Source: Streptomyces rugosispiralis (GTDB lineage: Bacteria > Actinomycetota > Actinomycetes > Streptomycetales > Streptomycetaceae). From it: a stretch of DNA of 64,000 nucleotides. The notes beneath the pieces were generated by a model. That model was given only the letters and a program-made list of their open reading frames with translations. It did not search any database and had not been told where the DNA came from. The stretch lies in NCBI RefSeq assembly GCF_024505145.1, contig NZ_JANIAA010000004.1, positions 372,001 to 436,000 of the forward strand, given 5' to 3'. Made by a program: the position numbers and the translations under genes. Shown one piece after another: positions 36,089 through 44,201 of the stretch. How positions within the stretch are numbered: position 1 is the stretch's first letter; every line of letters begins with the position of its first letter.

Positions 36089-37261
36089 TCAGCGGCGGAA
36101 GATCTCCAGCCGGGTGGGCGCGGGCCGCCCCGGTGCGGGCAGCCCGAAGCCGCGGCGCCCCGGGGTGATCGACCCCAGCACGCCGGCGTGGCGGGCGCCG
36201 GTGCAGCTCGGCACCGTACCGGCCAGCCCATGGGCGGTCAGGAAGGCGAGGACGGCGAAGGCGTACGCCTCCTTCGCCGCCGCCGGAAGGCCGAGGTCGT
36301 CGGAGGTCCGCAGCGCGATGGGGCCCAGCTCCCGGCGCAACGCCCCCATCAGGGTGGGGTTGCGGGTGCCGCCGCCCGAGGCGATCACCTCGGTGGCGTG
36401 CACCTTCCGTACGGCGTCGGCCACCGTCCGGGCCGTCAGCTCGGTGACGGTGGCGACCACGTCGTCGTCCGGCACCGGGCCGGTGGCGGCCAGGGCAGCC
36501 CGCAGATAGGAGGCGTGGAACAGCTCCTTGCCGGTGGTCTTCGGCGCGGGCAGCGCATAGTACGGCTCGGCCAGCAGCCGCTCAAGCAGCGGCTCGTGGA
36601 CGGTCCCGCGCGCCGCCATGACACCGTCCGCGTCATGGTCCAGCCGGCCGTCCGTCAGATCGCCGACCGCCGCGTCGATGAGCGCGTTCGCCGGGCCGGT
36701 GTCGAACGCCAGCGGATCCCCGGCGCCGGAGACCACCGTGATGTTGGCGATCCCGCCCAGGTTGAGGGCGGCGCACACACCGGGCCGCCCGCGCAGCCAC
36801 AGGGTGTCCACCAGGCTGACCAGGGGAGCGCCCTGACCGCCCGCGGCCACATCGCGGGTGCGCAGATCGGAGACCACCGGACAGCCGGTGGCCTCGGCGA
36901 TCCAGGCGGGCCCGCCGAGCTGGAGCGTGCCGTGCACCCGCCCGCCCTCGGCCCAGTGGTACACCGTCTGGCCGTGGGAGCCGATGAGGTCCGCACGCCC
37001 CTCGCACAGCTCCCGGTCGGCGCGGACCGCGAGCGCGGCGAACGCCTGGCCGATCCGGGTGTCGAGCGCGCACACCTCCCGCATGGTGGTGGCCGCCGGG
37101 GGCAGCGCGGCGCTCAGCGCCGACCGCAGCGCCTCCGGATACGCCTCGCTGACCAGCCCCAGCGGGGCCAGCACCACGGTGTCGCCGTCGAGCACCAGAT
37201 CGGCCGCCGCGGCGTCCACCGCGTCATGGGACGTGCCCGACATCAGACCGATCACCCGCAT
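36089..37261 (-). CDS. anmK: Anhydro-N-acetylmuramic acid kinase
   Basis: The 390-residue ASKHA-fold kinase has the N-terminal GLMSGTSHDAVDAA phosphate loop, IGSHGQTVYHW, LNLGGIANIT, FDTGPANALIDA and the C-terminal ASGGGTRNPTLMGAL, all diagnostic for AnmK. It cleaves the anhydro ring and phosphorylates anhydroMurNAc during cell-wall recycling. Its ATG lies inside the end of the MHS transporter gene (10-bp overlap), so the transporter may import a recycled sugar or related compound. It is the last gene of the unit. Confidence 0.93.
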   Translation of the reverse strand: MRVIGLMSGTSHDAVDAAAADLVLDGDTVVLAPLGLVSEAYPEALRSALSAALPPAATTMREVCALDTRIGQAFAALAVRADRELCEGRADLIGSHGQTVYHWAEGGRVHGTLQLGGPAWIAEATGCPVVSDLRTRDVAAGGQGAPLVSLVDTLWLRGRPGVCAALNLGGIANITVVSGAGDPLAFDTGPANALIDAAVGDLTDGRLDHDADGVMAARGTVHEPLLERLLAEPYYALPAPKTTGKELFHASYLRAALAATGPVPDDDVVATVTELTARTVADAVRKVHATEVIASGGGTRNPTLMGALRRELGPIALRTSDDLGLPAAAKEAYAFAVLAFLTAHGLAGTVPSCTGARHAGVLGSITPGRRGFGLPAPGRPAPTRLEIFRR

Positions 37262-38634
37262 GATGTCTCCTCCTCCCGCTCGGCCCCCTTGTCCGTCCGC
37301 GCCGCGCCGGGCAGCGCGCCGCGGTGGTTCTCCCCGCGCAGGGTGAACAGGGCGACCACGCTGACGGCGCAGGTCACCGTCACGTAGTAGGCCGGGATGT
37401 CGACCTCGCCGGTGTGCTTGATCACCTCGGTGATGATGAGCCCCGCGCATCCGGAGAACACCGCGTTGGACAGCGCGTACGCCAGCCCCAGACCCGTGTA
37501 GCGGACCCGGGTCGGGAACATCTCGGCGAGCATGGCCGGACCCGGCCCCGCCATCAGGCCCACCACCACGCCCGCCACGAAGACCGCCGCCCCCTGGACC
37601 CATGCCGAACTGTCCGGATCCTGCAAGACGTTGAGCAGCGGGAAGGCCAGCACCGCCACCAACGCGGCCCCGGTCAGCATCACCGGCCGCCGCCCGATCC
37701 GGTCGCTGAGCAGTCCCGCCGGGAGGATGGAGAGCGCGAAGCCCGCGTTGGCCACCACGGTGGCGACCAGCGCCTGCTGGAAGGTGGCGTCCAAGGTGGC
37801 CTGGAGATACGAGGGCATGACGACCAGGAAGGTGTAACCGGCCGCCGCCCAGCCCATGACGCGCGCGGCCCCCATGACGACGGCCCCGGCCACCTCACGG
37901 GGGTCCGCCACCCGCTCCGGCCCGGCCGACGGCGCGGTGCCGGGGTCCCCGTCCGCCGCCGCGCGGAAGAACGGGGTCTCCTCCAGCCTCAGCCGCAGCC
38001 ACAGGGCCACCAGCCCGATCGGCAGGGTCAGCAGGAACGGCAGCCGCCATCCCCAGTCGCCCAGCGACTCCTCGCTCAGCACGGTGGCCAGCACCGCCGC
38101 CACCCCGGCCCCGGCCAGCAGCCCCAGCGCCACGGTGAACGACTGCCACGCCCCGTACAGCCCGCGGCGGCCCGGCGGGGCGAACTCCGTCATGATCGAC
38201 ACCGCGCCGCCGAACTCCCCGCCCGCGGAGAGACCTTGGACGATCCGCAACAGGGTGAGCAGCCAGGGCGCGGCCGCGCCCAGCGTGTCGTACGTGGGCA
38301 GCGCTCCGATGAGCGTGGTGGCGCCGGTCATCAGCAGCAGCACCAGGATCAGCGTGGGACGGCGGCCGATCCGGTCGCCGACCCGGCCGAAGACGGCGGC
38401 GCCGATGGGGCGGAAGAAGAACGCGATCCCGAACGAGGCGTAGGTCTTGACCAGGCCCTCGATCTCGCTGCCGCCGTCCGGGGTGAAGAAGTTCGCCGCG
38501 ATGATCGTCGCGAAGAAGCCGTAGACACCGAACTCGTACCACTCGATGAAGTTGCCGACCGAACCGGCCACCAGCGCGCGGCGCGGGGCCCGTCCGGCGA
38601 CACGCTCGCTGGGATCCGCTGGGGACGTCGTCAC
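37252..38634 (-). CDS. MFS transporter, metabolite:H+ symporter (MHS) type
   Basis: The 460-residue protein has about twelve transmembrane segments. The first (GSVGNFIEWYEFGVYGFFA) and the loop GRVGDRIGRRPTLI, plus LRIVQGLSAGGEFGGA, are hallmarks of the MHS branch (proline/betaine, citrate, shikimate carriers). The start is GTG 38634. It is translationally coupled to anmK downstream. The substrate could be a carboxylate or amino acid; the AnmK link hints at wall-derived material but does not prove it. Confidence 0.88.
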   Translation of the reverse strand: MTTSPADPSERVAGRAPRRALVAGSVGNFIEWYEFGVYGFFATIIAANFFTPDGGSEIEGLVKTYASFGIAFFFRPIGAAVFGRVGDRIGRRPTLILVLLLMTGATTLIGALPTYDTLGAAAPWLLTLLRIVQGLSAGGEFGGAVSIMTEFAPPGRRGLYGAWQSFTVALGLLAGAGVAAVLATVLSEESLGDWGWRLPFLLTLPIGLVALWLRLRLEETPFFRAAADGDPGTAPSAGPERVADPREVAGAVVMGAARVMGWAAAGYTFLVVMPSYLQATLDATFQQALVATVVANAGFALSILPAGLLSDRIGRRPVMLTGAALVAVLAFPLLNVLQDPDSSAWVQGAAVFVAGVVVGLMAGPGPAMLAEMFPTRVRYTGLGLAYALSNAVFSGCAGLIITEVIKHTGEVDIPAYYVTVTCAVSVVALFTLRGENHRGALPGAARTDKGAEREEETSCG

Positions 38635-38796
38635 ATCCGGGCCCTTTCCGCCGTCACCGCCAAGGGGATGTGATGTCCGTACCCGTCAGGGAGCGCGGTT
38701 ACCGGTGCGAGCGCGGCTCCAGCGACGCTCGAGGTCTGGGCAGATCCCGTACGTAGGCCGAGGCGCGGGTCGACGCGGTGCCGTACGGGCCCGTCC

Positions 38797-40053
38797 TCAG
38801 CCGCGCACTATCGCGTTGCATTCCCGCTGCAACGCGATGTCCTGCCACATCGGGTGCTGGGGCCCCGCGTTGGAGCACACCACCGCGCCCCACGCGCCCA
38901 CCCGTGCCGACTCCTCGACGGCGCGGCGGCAGAACGCGGCCCCCACCGGGCCCTCCTCGAAGGTCCCGTGCAGCGGGGTGTAGCCGATCCAGCCCTCGCC
39001 GAAGACCAGCGGGACCCCGTTCGCGGCCGCCCAGTCCGCGGCCGCCTCGATCCAGGTGACCAGCCGCTGGTCCATCGCCAGCCGGTGCACGGCGTAGCGG
39101 TCGTACAGCCAGGCGTCCCAGCGGTCGGGGTCGCACCAGTCGTGGACGTAGATCTCCCGGGGGCCGACCGTGGTGGCCTCCAGCCGCCAGCGGTCGCCGG
39201 GCGGAGGGGCCCAGTCGGCCAGATCGGGGGCGCCGGGGCGCAGCAGCTCCCGGCGGACCTCCTCCTGGGGGAACGGGCGGGCCCGGTCGCGGATGGCGAA
39301 GGTGGTCAGCAGCTCGTCCAGCACCCCGTAGACATAGGGGTGGAAGACCGCCACATCCACCTCGCGGGGCACCCCGCGCAGCGAACCGACCGGCACCTTG
39401 GCGTAGTTGACCGTGACCGGCCGGTTGGGGTGGCGCTCCTTGAACCGGGCGATGCCCCGCTCCAGCCGCGGCCGCAGGGCGACGACCTTGTCCGCACCGG
39501 CCAGCCCCTCGGTGAGCCGGCTGCCCTGGACCTCGTTGTGCAGCTCGGTGAAGGCGATCCGGTCGTCCAGACCGTGGATCACCAGGAAGTCGATCAGATC
39601 GGCCAGCGCGTCCGCGAGGGCCTCGGCGCGCCGCTCGGGATCGACGGCCATCAGCGCGTCGAACCAGGCCCGGTCCTCGCCGAACGACGGGCTCTGCTGG
39701 TACTCCCAGCTGGAGAGGATGACGAAGCAGTCATGGCGCAGGGCCGCCTCGAACAGCTCGCGCAGCCATGCCCGGCCGTCGATCTCGCCCCCGCCGCCCA
39801 GGTCGTACCAGCGCATCCGCTGCCCGTACGCGCCGCCCAGCGCCGACGGCCGCAGCTTGGTCGTGTCCAGCCGGGAGCCGAAGAGCAGGAACGGCATGGC
39901 GCAGATGCGCACCGTGTTGTAGCCGCGGGCCACGGCACCCTCGAAGGCACGGTCGAGATCGGCGAAGGGCTCATCCGGGCCGGTGCGGGTGTACCAGCTG
40001 AAGTCCCACAGCGAGATGGTCAGTTTGTCCGGCAGATGCGGCGACAGCGTCAC
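38797..40053 (-). CDS. Cellulase-like (GH-A clan) family protein
   Basis: The 418-residue protein resembles the 'cellulase-like' TIM-barrel family: LTISLWDFSWYTRTG at the start, FVILSSWEYQQSPSF, the putative acid Glu in FTELHNEVQG, VAVFHPYVYG, and a second Glu in LVFGEGWIGYTPLHG. There is no signal peptide, so it should act in the cytoplasm on an imported glycoside. GTG 40053 is preceded by GGGGAG. The -35-like box and short inverted repeat farther upstream suggest independent regulation. Confidence 0.78.
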   Translation of the reverse strand: MTLSPHLPDKLTISLWDFSWYTRTGPDEPFADLDRAFEGAVARGYNTVRICAMPFLLFGSRLDTTKLRPSALGGAYGQRMRWYDLGGGGEIDGRAWLRELFEAALRHDCFVILSSWEYQQSPSFGEDRAWFDALMAVDPERRAEALADALADLIDFLVIHGLDDRIAFTELHNEVQGSRLTEGLAGADKVVALRPRLERGIARFKERHPNRPVTVNYAKVPVGSLRGVPREVDVAVFHPYVYGVLDELLTTFAIRDRARPFPQEEVRRELLRPGAPDLADWAPPPGDRWRLEATTVGPREIYVHDWCDPDRWDAWLYDRYAVHRLAMDQRLVTWIEAAADWAAANGVPLVFGEGWIGYTPLHGTFEEGPVGAAFCRRAVEESARVGAWGAVVCSNAGPQHPMWQDIALQRECNAIVRG

Positions 40054-40112
40054 AGGGGGCTCCCCGCGGTCGGCGGCTCGGCGATGGCAGAGATGAGAGA
40101 TCGGTTCATCGT

Positions 40113-40152
40113 CCGGGGGTGCCAATGGGCTGTCAAGATGTATTCATAAATA
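40113..40152 (-). promoter_or_regulatory. Promoter and inverted repeat upstream of the cellulase-like gene
   Basis: On the minus strand TTGACA lies at 40136-40131, with a weaker GACGAT (40113-40108) 17 bp on. Just upstream, in a conspicuously AT-rich patch, TATT and AATA arms (40141-40152) flank four bases. An activator or repressor site is plausible. Confidence 0.45.
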
Positions 40153-40275
40153 ATGGCCAGGGTCGGGGGTGACCGGGTTTCCACCCCTGTTCATCCGGTA
40201 CGGCGGGTGCCGGAGGCCGTCCGGGGCCGGGACGCGACCCGTAAGGCGGTCGCGCCGACCATATGGGGCGGCCTC

Positions 40276-40566
40276 TCAGGCGATCCAGCCGTAGCCGGGC
40301 CGTGGTCTGCGGGAGGCCGGGGGCGCGCCCACGCTCTCCAGGTCGTGCTCGGCGGCCCGCACCAACTGCTGCCCCAGATCGCTGAGCGCCCGCCCGGCCG
40401 CCAGCTCATCGCCGATCACGGGCACGTCCTCGTCGTCCGGATTGCACCGGGCCAGTCCCCGGCCGGTGAGCGCCGTGGACCCGGTGTCCAGCTCGATGCG
40501 CGCCCTGGTCCGCCCCTCGTCCTCGGAGAGGTAGAGATGGACCTTCCACTCCACTGTGTGCGACAT
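40276..40566 (-). CDS. DUF1876 family protein
   Basis: The 96-residue protein fits DUF1876: VEWKVHLYLSEDEGRTRARIEL, then GLARCNPDDEDVPVIGDELAAGRALSDLGQQLV, the standard length and order for the family. The fold is a small alpha/beta domain of unknown function, frequently near universal stress proteins and dormancy genes in actinobacteria. The start is ATG 40566. Neighbouring Rv1733c-like and AhpD-like genes support a stress grouping. Confidence 0.85.
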   Translation of the reverse strand: MSHTVEWKVHLYLSEDEGRTRARIELDTGSTALTGRGLARCNPDDEDVPVIGDELAAGRALSDLGQQLVRAAEHDLESVGAPPASRRPRPGYGWIA

Positions 40567-40627
40567 GGTCTGCTCCTCACCTTCTGGGCGGCCGCCTCTG
40601 GCGCCAGAAGCGGCCGGATCCCGCGGC

Positions 40628-40671
40628 GGCGGCCGGAGCCCCGCTCAGCGGCGGCCGGAGCCCCGCTCAGC
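40628..40671. repeat. Two perfect 22-nt tandem copies across the 3' end of the Rv1733c-like gene
   Basis: Copies at 40628-40649 and 40650-40671 are identical. The stop codon of the neighbouring gene lies in the second copy, and an equivalent TGA lies in the first, so the duplication added no coding sequence. Confidence 0.85.
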
Positions 40672-41281
40672 GACGGTTCCTGCCGGACCACGCGGGTTCC
40701 ACCACCTTCCACTCTGCCTCCCATCGCGCGTACCGCCTGCGGTCCAGGGCCCGCCGGACCCGGGCCCGCCCCGTGAACGCGAGCGCGGCCACCGTCGCCG
40801 CGGTGATACAGCCGGTGAACCAGCCCATGGTCCGCGCGGTCGAGGGGGAGGAGGGCGGCTGCGCCAGGGCGCCCTCGCGGTTCACCCAGACCCGTACCTC
40901 GTCCCCCGAGTCGCCGTCGCCCGCCACCGTGGCGGTGCCCGTACGGCGCTCACCGTCGTCCGCGACCCAGTGCACCCGTGCCTGCCGCGGCTCCCGCACA
41001 TCGCTGTGGGCCGGGCCGGGCGTGGCATCGGCGAGCCGCGCGGTGATCTGGTGCCGGGCCTCGGTCTCGGCGGCCACGACGCGCATCTGGGAGGCGTGTG
41101 CCGCGTACCCCGCGCTGATCGCGGCGGCCGGCAGTCCGACCACGAGGATCAGCGCGAACAGCACCGTGCACCAGGTCTGGATCCGGTCCGTCCGGCGGCG
41201 CAGCGGGTTGGGTCCCTTGGCCGGGCGTTTGAGCAGAGGCGGACGCGGCCCGAATACGCGTCGCGGTCCGTGGGTGTTCAT
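40667..41281 (-). CDS. Rv1733c-like two-helix membrane protein
   Basis: The 204-residue protein has two transmembrane helices (TWCTVLFALILVVGLPAAAI near residue 40; GWFTGCITAATVAALAF near 160) flanking an extracytoplasmic domain containing the conserved ARVHWVADDGERRTGTATV and VWVNREG. This is the Rv1733c type known from the mycobacterial dormancy regulon and abundant in Streptomyces. Function is unknown. The C-terminus is rich in Arg/Trp (RRYARWEAEWKVVEPAW), as usual for the family. Confidence 0.85.
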   Translation of the reverse strand: MNTHGPRRVFGPRPPLLKRPAKGPNPLRRRTDRIQTWCTVLFALILVVGLPAAAISAGYAAHASQMRVVAAETEARHQITARLADATPGPAHSDVREPRQARVHWVADDGERRTGTATVAGDGDSGDEVRVWVNREGALAQPPSSPSTARTMGWFTGCITAATVAALAFTGRARVRRALDRRRYARWEAEWKVVEPAWSGRNRR

Positions 41282-41335
41282 GGTCTGGCCTCCAGCGGGT
41301 GCTGACGCCGGCGCGTGGTCGCGCGGGCATCGGGG

Positions 41336-41833
41336 TCAGGTGCGCGGGGCGGGCTGATAGGCGCCGGGCACCATCCGCGCGCTGATCGCCGTGCGGTTGT
41401 AGGCGTTGATCACGACGGCGGCCCAGATCACGGCCGCCACCTGCGGTTCGTCGAAGACCTCGCGGACGGCCGCGTAGACCTCGTCCGGCACATGGCCGTC
41501 CTGGATCGAGGTCACCGCCTCGGTCAGCGCGAGCGCGGCCCGCTCCCGCTCGGTGAAGAACGGGGTCTCCCGCCAGGCGGCGAGGGTGTGGATCCGCTGC
41601 TCGGTCTCGCCCTGGGCGCGGGCGTCCTTGGTGTGCATGTCCAGGCAGAACGCGCAGCCGTTGAGCTGCGAGGCGCGGATCCTGACCAGCTCCAGCAGCT
41701 CGGGCTCGACCCCCGCCGCCAGGGCGGCCCGCACCGCCGCCCGGTGCAGCTCGCCCATCGCGGCGGACACCTCGGGGGCGAGGCCCTTCAGATCCAGCCG
41801 GGCGGTGGTGCGGGCCGGGGTGGTCGTGGTCAT
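41336..41833 (-). CDS. AhpD-like carboxymuconolactone decarboxylase family protein
   Basis: The 165-residue helical protein carries the redox pair in LNGCAFCLDMHTKDAR and the flanking motif LVRIRASQ typical of the AhpD-like alkylhydroperoxidase branch of the CMD family. It probably reduces peroxides with a thiol partner. The start is ATG 41833. The neighbouring gene on the other side belongs to the aminobenzoate region, and nothing links them except strand. Confidence 0.88.
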   Translation of the reverse strand: MTTTTPARTTARLDLKGLAPEVSAAMGELHRAAVRAALAAGVEPELLELVRIRASQLNGCAFCLDMHTKDARAQGETEQRIHTLAAWRETPFFTERERAALALTEAVTSIQDGHVPDEVYAAVREVFDEPQVAAVIWAAVVINAYNRTAISARMVPGAYQPAPRT

Positions 41834-41839
41834 CGGTGA

Positions 41840-41960
41840 ACTCCGTTCGTCGCGGTCGGTCGCGGTCGGTCGCAGTGAGTCGTGGTCAGTCGCGGTGAGG
41901 CAGTGAGTCGTGGTGAGGCAGCGGGTCACGGTCGGTCGCGGTCAGGGGATCGGGTCGGTC
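41840..41960. repeat. Short-unit direct repeats upstream of the AhpD-like gene
   Basis: Roughly a dozen degenerate copies of TCG[CT]GGTCGG/TCGTGGTGAGG fill the gap, including exact repeats such as GTCGCGGTCGG and GTGAGTCGTGGT. The pattern looks like replication slippage. Confidence 0.7.
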
Positions 41961-42792
41961 AGGGGACCGGGGTCGCCAGAGGATGGGGAACGCCGTCCAG
42001 CCAGGTCTGCCAGGAGGCGGCGCGCAGCGCCGGGCCCGCCCGCAGCGGGCGGCCCAGCCACGCGGTCACCGGGCGGATCCCGTGCACCGCGTTGACCAGC
42101 CACACCTCACGGCCGTCCAGCTCCTGCACGGTGCGGCGGCGGTGCTCGGTGCGGACGCCCAGTTCGGCCGCCCGGTCCTGGATCAGAGCCGAGGTCACGC
42201 CCGCAAGCAGCGGAAGCTCCGGGGGCGGCAGACACAGCACGTCGTCCTCCCACCACAGGACGCTCGCCGCCGTGCCCTCGAGCACCAGCCCGGAGGGGGT
42301 GGTGAGCAGCAGTTCCTGCGCGCCGCGGGCGGCGGCCCGCTCCCGCAGATGCGCCAGGAGTGAGAGGTCGGGGCCGGTACGGCGGGGATGCGACCGCGGG
42401 TCGAACTCCTCGGTCAGGCATACGGTCACATTGACCGTCCGCGGCGGCGCGGGCCGGACCCGCAGGAACAGCCGGGCCGGTTCCGGACCGGCCAGCTCGA
42501 CCCGGGGGAACCAGCGCTCGGTGCGGGGCAGGGCGGCGATCGCGTCGCGCCAGAAGCTCTCGATCCGGGCGGGGGAGTCGCCGCTCGCCTCGACGCACGC
42601 GGCGACGAACCGGCGGCGGTGGCGGTCGAGCCCGCGCACCCGCCCGTCGTCGACCAGCCAGGAGTCGGTGGCCAGCAGCGCGCTGTCCGGCACCGCCCGG
42701 GAGGGCATCAGCCCGCCGTCCTCGCGCCACATCAGCGTCCACTGCTTCTGGCCCGACGCGTCGGCGTGACCGATGTTCTGTGTGGCGACCAT
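41959..42792 (-). CDS. Class IV PLP-dependent aminotransferase/ADC lyase-like protein
   Basis: The 277-residue protein has the class IV fold of PabC and BCAT: LDRHRRRFVAAC near residue 60, LLLTTPSGLVLEGTAASVLWW and LLAGVTSALIQD in the C-terminal half. With a fused PabAB encoded about 4.7 kb away on the same strand, the natural role is 4-amino-4-deoxychorismate lyase giving 4-aminobenzoate. The PLP Lys position is not in an obvious standard motif, so activity needs checking. GTG 42804 is an alternative start. Confidence 0.78.
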   Translation of the reverse strand: MVATQNIGHADASGQKQWTLMWREDGGLMPSRAVPDSALLATDSWLVDDGRVRGLDRHRRRFVAACVEASGDSPARIESFWRDAIAALPRTERWFPRVELAGPEPARLFLRVRPAPPRTVNVTVCLTEEFDPRSHPRRTGPDLSLLAHLRERAAARGAQELLLTTPSGLVLEGTAASVLWWEDDVLCLPPPELPLLAGVTSALIQDRAAELGVRTEHRRRTVQELDGREVWLVNAVHGIRPVTAWLGRPLRAGPALRAASWQTWLDGVPHPLATPVP

Positions 42793-42892
42793 GTCCGCTT
42801 CCACGTCTCCGTCCCGACGTTCTCGACGTTCTCGATGTGCTCGATGTCCGATGCCGTGCTGTCCCGGTGTCCTACGTCTGCTGTCAGCGTTC

Positions 42893-42978
42893 CGTTGCTC
42901 CGTTGTCCGGCCGGACCGTCGTTCCGTTGTCCGGCCGGGTTCCCCGCCGTGCTCGCTGGATTAGCGGTGTTCGCTGGA
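42893..42978. repeat. Duplicated short motifs in the gap between the aminotransferase and FAD genes
   Basis: GTTCCGTTGTCCGGCCGG occurs at 42920-42937 and a near-copy (GCTCCGTTGTCCGGCCGG) at 42898-42915; GCTGGATT occurs twice near 42955-42978. No gene fits here. Confidence 0.6.
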
Positions 42979-42985
42979 TTGCCGG

Positions 42986-44200
42986 TCAATAGCCGCGCGC
43001 CGGGCCGCCCCGGGGGCCGTAGGGGGCGCGTTCCAGCCACTCCCCGCAGCGGGGGACCACCGGCGACAGGGCGGCCGCCGCGCGCTGCGTCGCCCGCTTC
43101 CACGGCCGGGGCCGCAGATGGTCCAGGGCCGCCCCGGCGGCCTCGCTGTTGTAGAGGGCCGCGCTCCGGCGGGCGGAGGCGTACCCGGCCACCGTCGCGG
43201 GTCCCCGCGATGGCTCGGAGCATGCCGCCGACACCGCCTCGGCCGCCGCGACCGCGTCCGCGATCCCGCTGTTCATCCCGCGGGCCCCGAAGGGCGGGAA
43301 CAGATGCGCCGCCTCGCCCGCCAGCAGCACCCGGCCGGACGGATCCGCGAACGACCCGGCGACCTTGCGCAGGAAGTGGTACCGCGACACCCACAGCACC
43401 CGGTGGGCGCAGTCCTCGCCCACCAGCCGCGGGAGCCAGCGGCGCAGCGCCTTCTCGGTGCCGAAGGACTCCGGCGGATCGTCGGCGCGGCACTGCAGAT
43501 CGATCTGGAAGCCCCCGGTGAACGGCACCCGCAGTACGGTGCGGCCGCCGGTGCCGGGGTGCTCGTAGTGGAAGACCCGCTCGACCGGCAGGTCCCCGCC
43601 GGGCGGATCCGCCACGTCCACCACCACGTGATAGCCGTCGGACCGGGTGCCCTCCAGCGGGATGCCCAGCGCCTTGCGCACCCCCGAACGGGCTCCGTCG
43701 GCAGCGATCACATGGCCGGCCGTCCAGCTCCCGCCGTCCTTGGCGGTCACCGTCACCTTGTCGCCGTCCGCGCGCACCTCGTCCACCTCGGCGTCGAAGC
43801 GGAACTCCACGCCCGCCTCCGCGCACGCCTCGTGGAGGAACCGCTCGGTGTCCACCTGGCGCAGGCTGGTGAACGCGGGCAGGGCCGCGGCCCCGCCTCC
43901 GGAGGCCCGCGGAAAGGTCTGCGCGAACACCTCGCGGCCGCGGTAGAGGGTGCGCCGGGTGCGCCAGGTGGTCCCGTACGCCGCGATCCGTACGCCCAGT
44001 CCCGGGCGGGCCCGCTCCAGCAGTCCGAGCGACCGCCGGTGGACGAACAGCGCGCGGCTGCCGGGCCGCACCCGGTCCCGCGCCCCGGCCTCCAGCACCA
44101 GGACCGGCAGCCCGGCGGCGCGCAGGGCGAGGGCCGCCGTCATCCCGACCGGCCCGGCGCCCACCACCAGAACCGGGCCGCCGTCCTCGCCCGCCGCCAT
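42986..44200 (-). CDS. FAD-dependent aromatic-type monooxygenase
   Basis: The 404-residue group A flavoprotein monooxygenase has GAGPVGMTAALALRAAG at the N-terminus, the DG motif AADGARSGVRKALG and the GD-type motif LLAGEAAHLFPPFGARGMNSG. It resembles hydroxylases of phenolic or aminobenzoic acids. Its start overlaps or abuts the stop of the adenylate-forming gene (GTG 44209 is an alternative start giving an 8-bp overlap). The likely role is hydroxylation or oxidative decarboxylation of a 4-aminobenzoate-derived intermediate; the substrate is inferred only from context. Confidence 0.85.
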   Translation of the reverse strand: MAAGEDGGPVLVVGAGPVGMTAALALRAAGLPVLVLEAGARDRVRPGSRALFVHRRSLGLLERARPGLGVRIAAYGTTWRTRRTLYRGREVFAQTFPRASGGGAAALPAFTSLRQVDTERFLHEACAEAGVEFRFDAEVDEVRADGDKVTVTAKDGGSWTAGHVIAADGARSGVRKALGIPLEGTRSDGYHVVVDVADPPGGDLPVERVFHYEHPGTGGRTVLRVPFTGGFQIDLQCRADDPPESFGTEKALRRWLPRLVGEDCAHRVLWVSRYHFLRKVAGSFADPSGRVLLAGEAAHLFPPFGARGMNSGIADAVAAAEAVSAACSEPSRGPATVAGYASARRSAALYNSEAAGAALDHLRPRPWKRATQRAAAALSPVVPRCGEWLERAPYGPRGGPARGY

Positions 44201-44201
44201 G

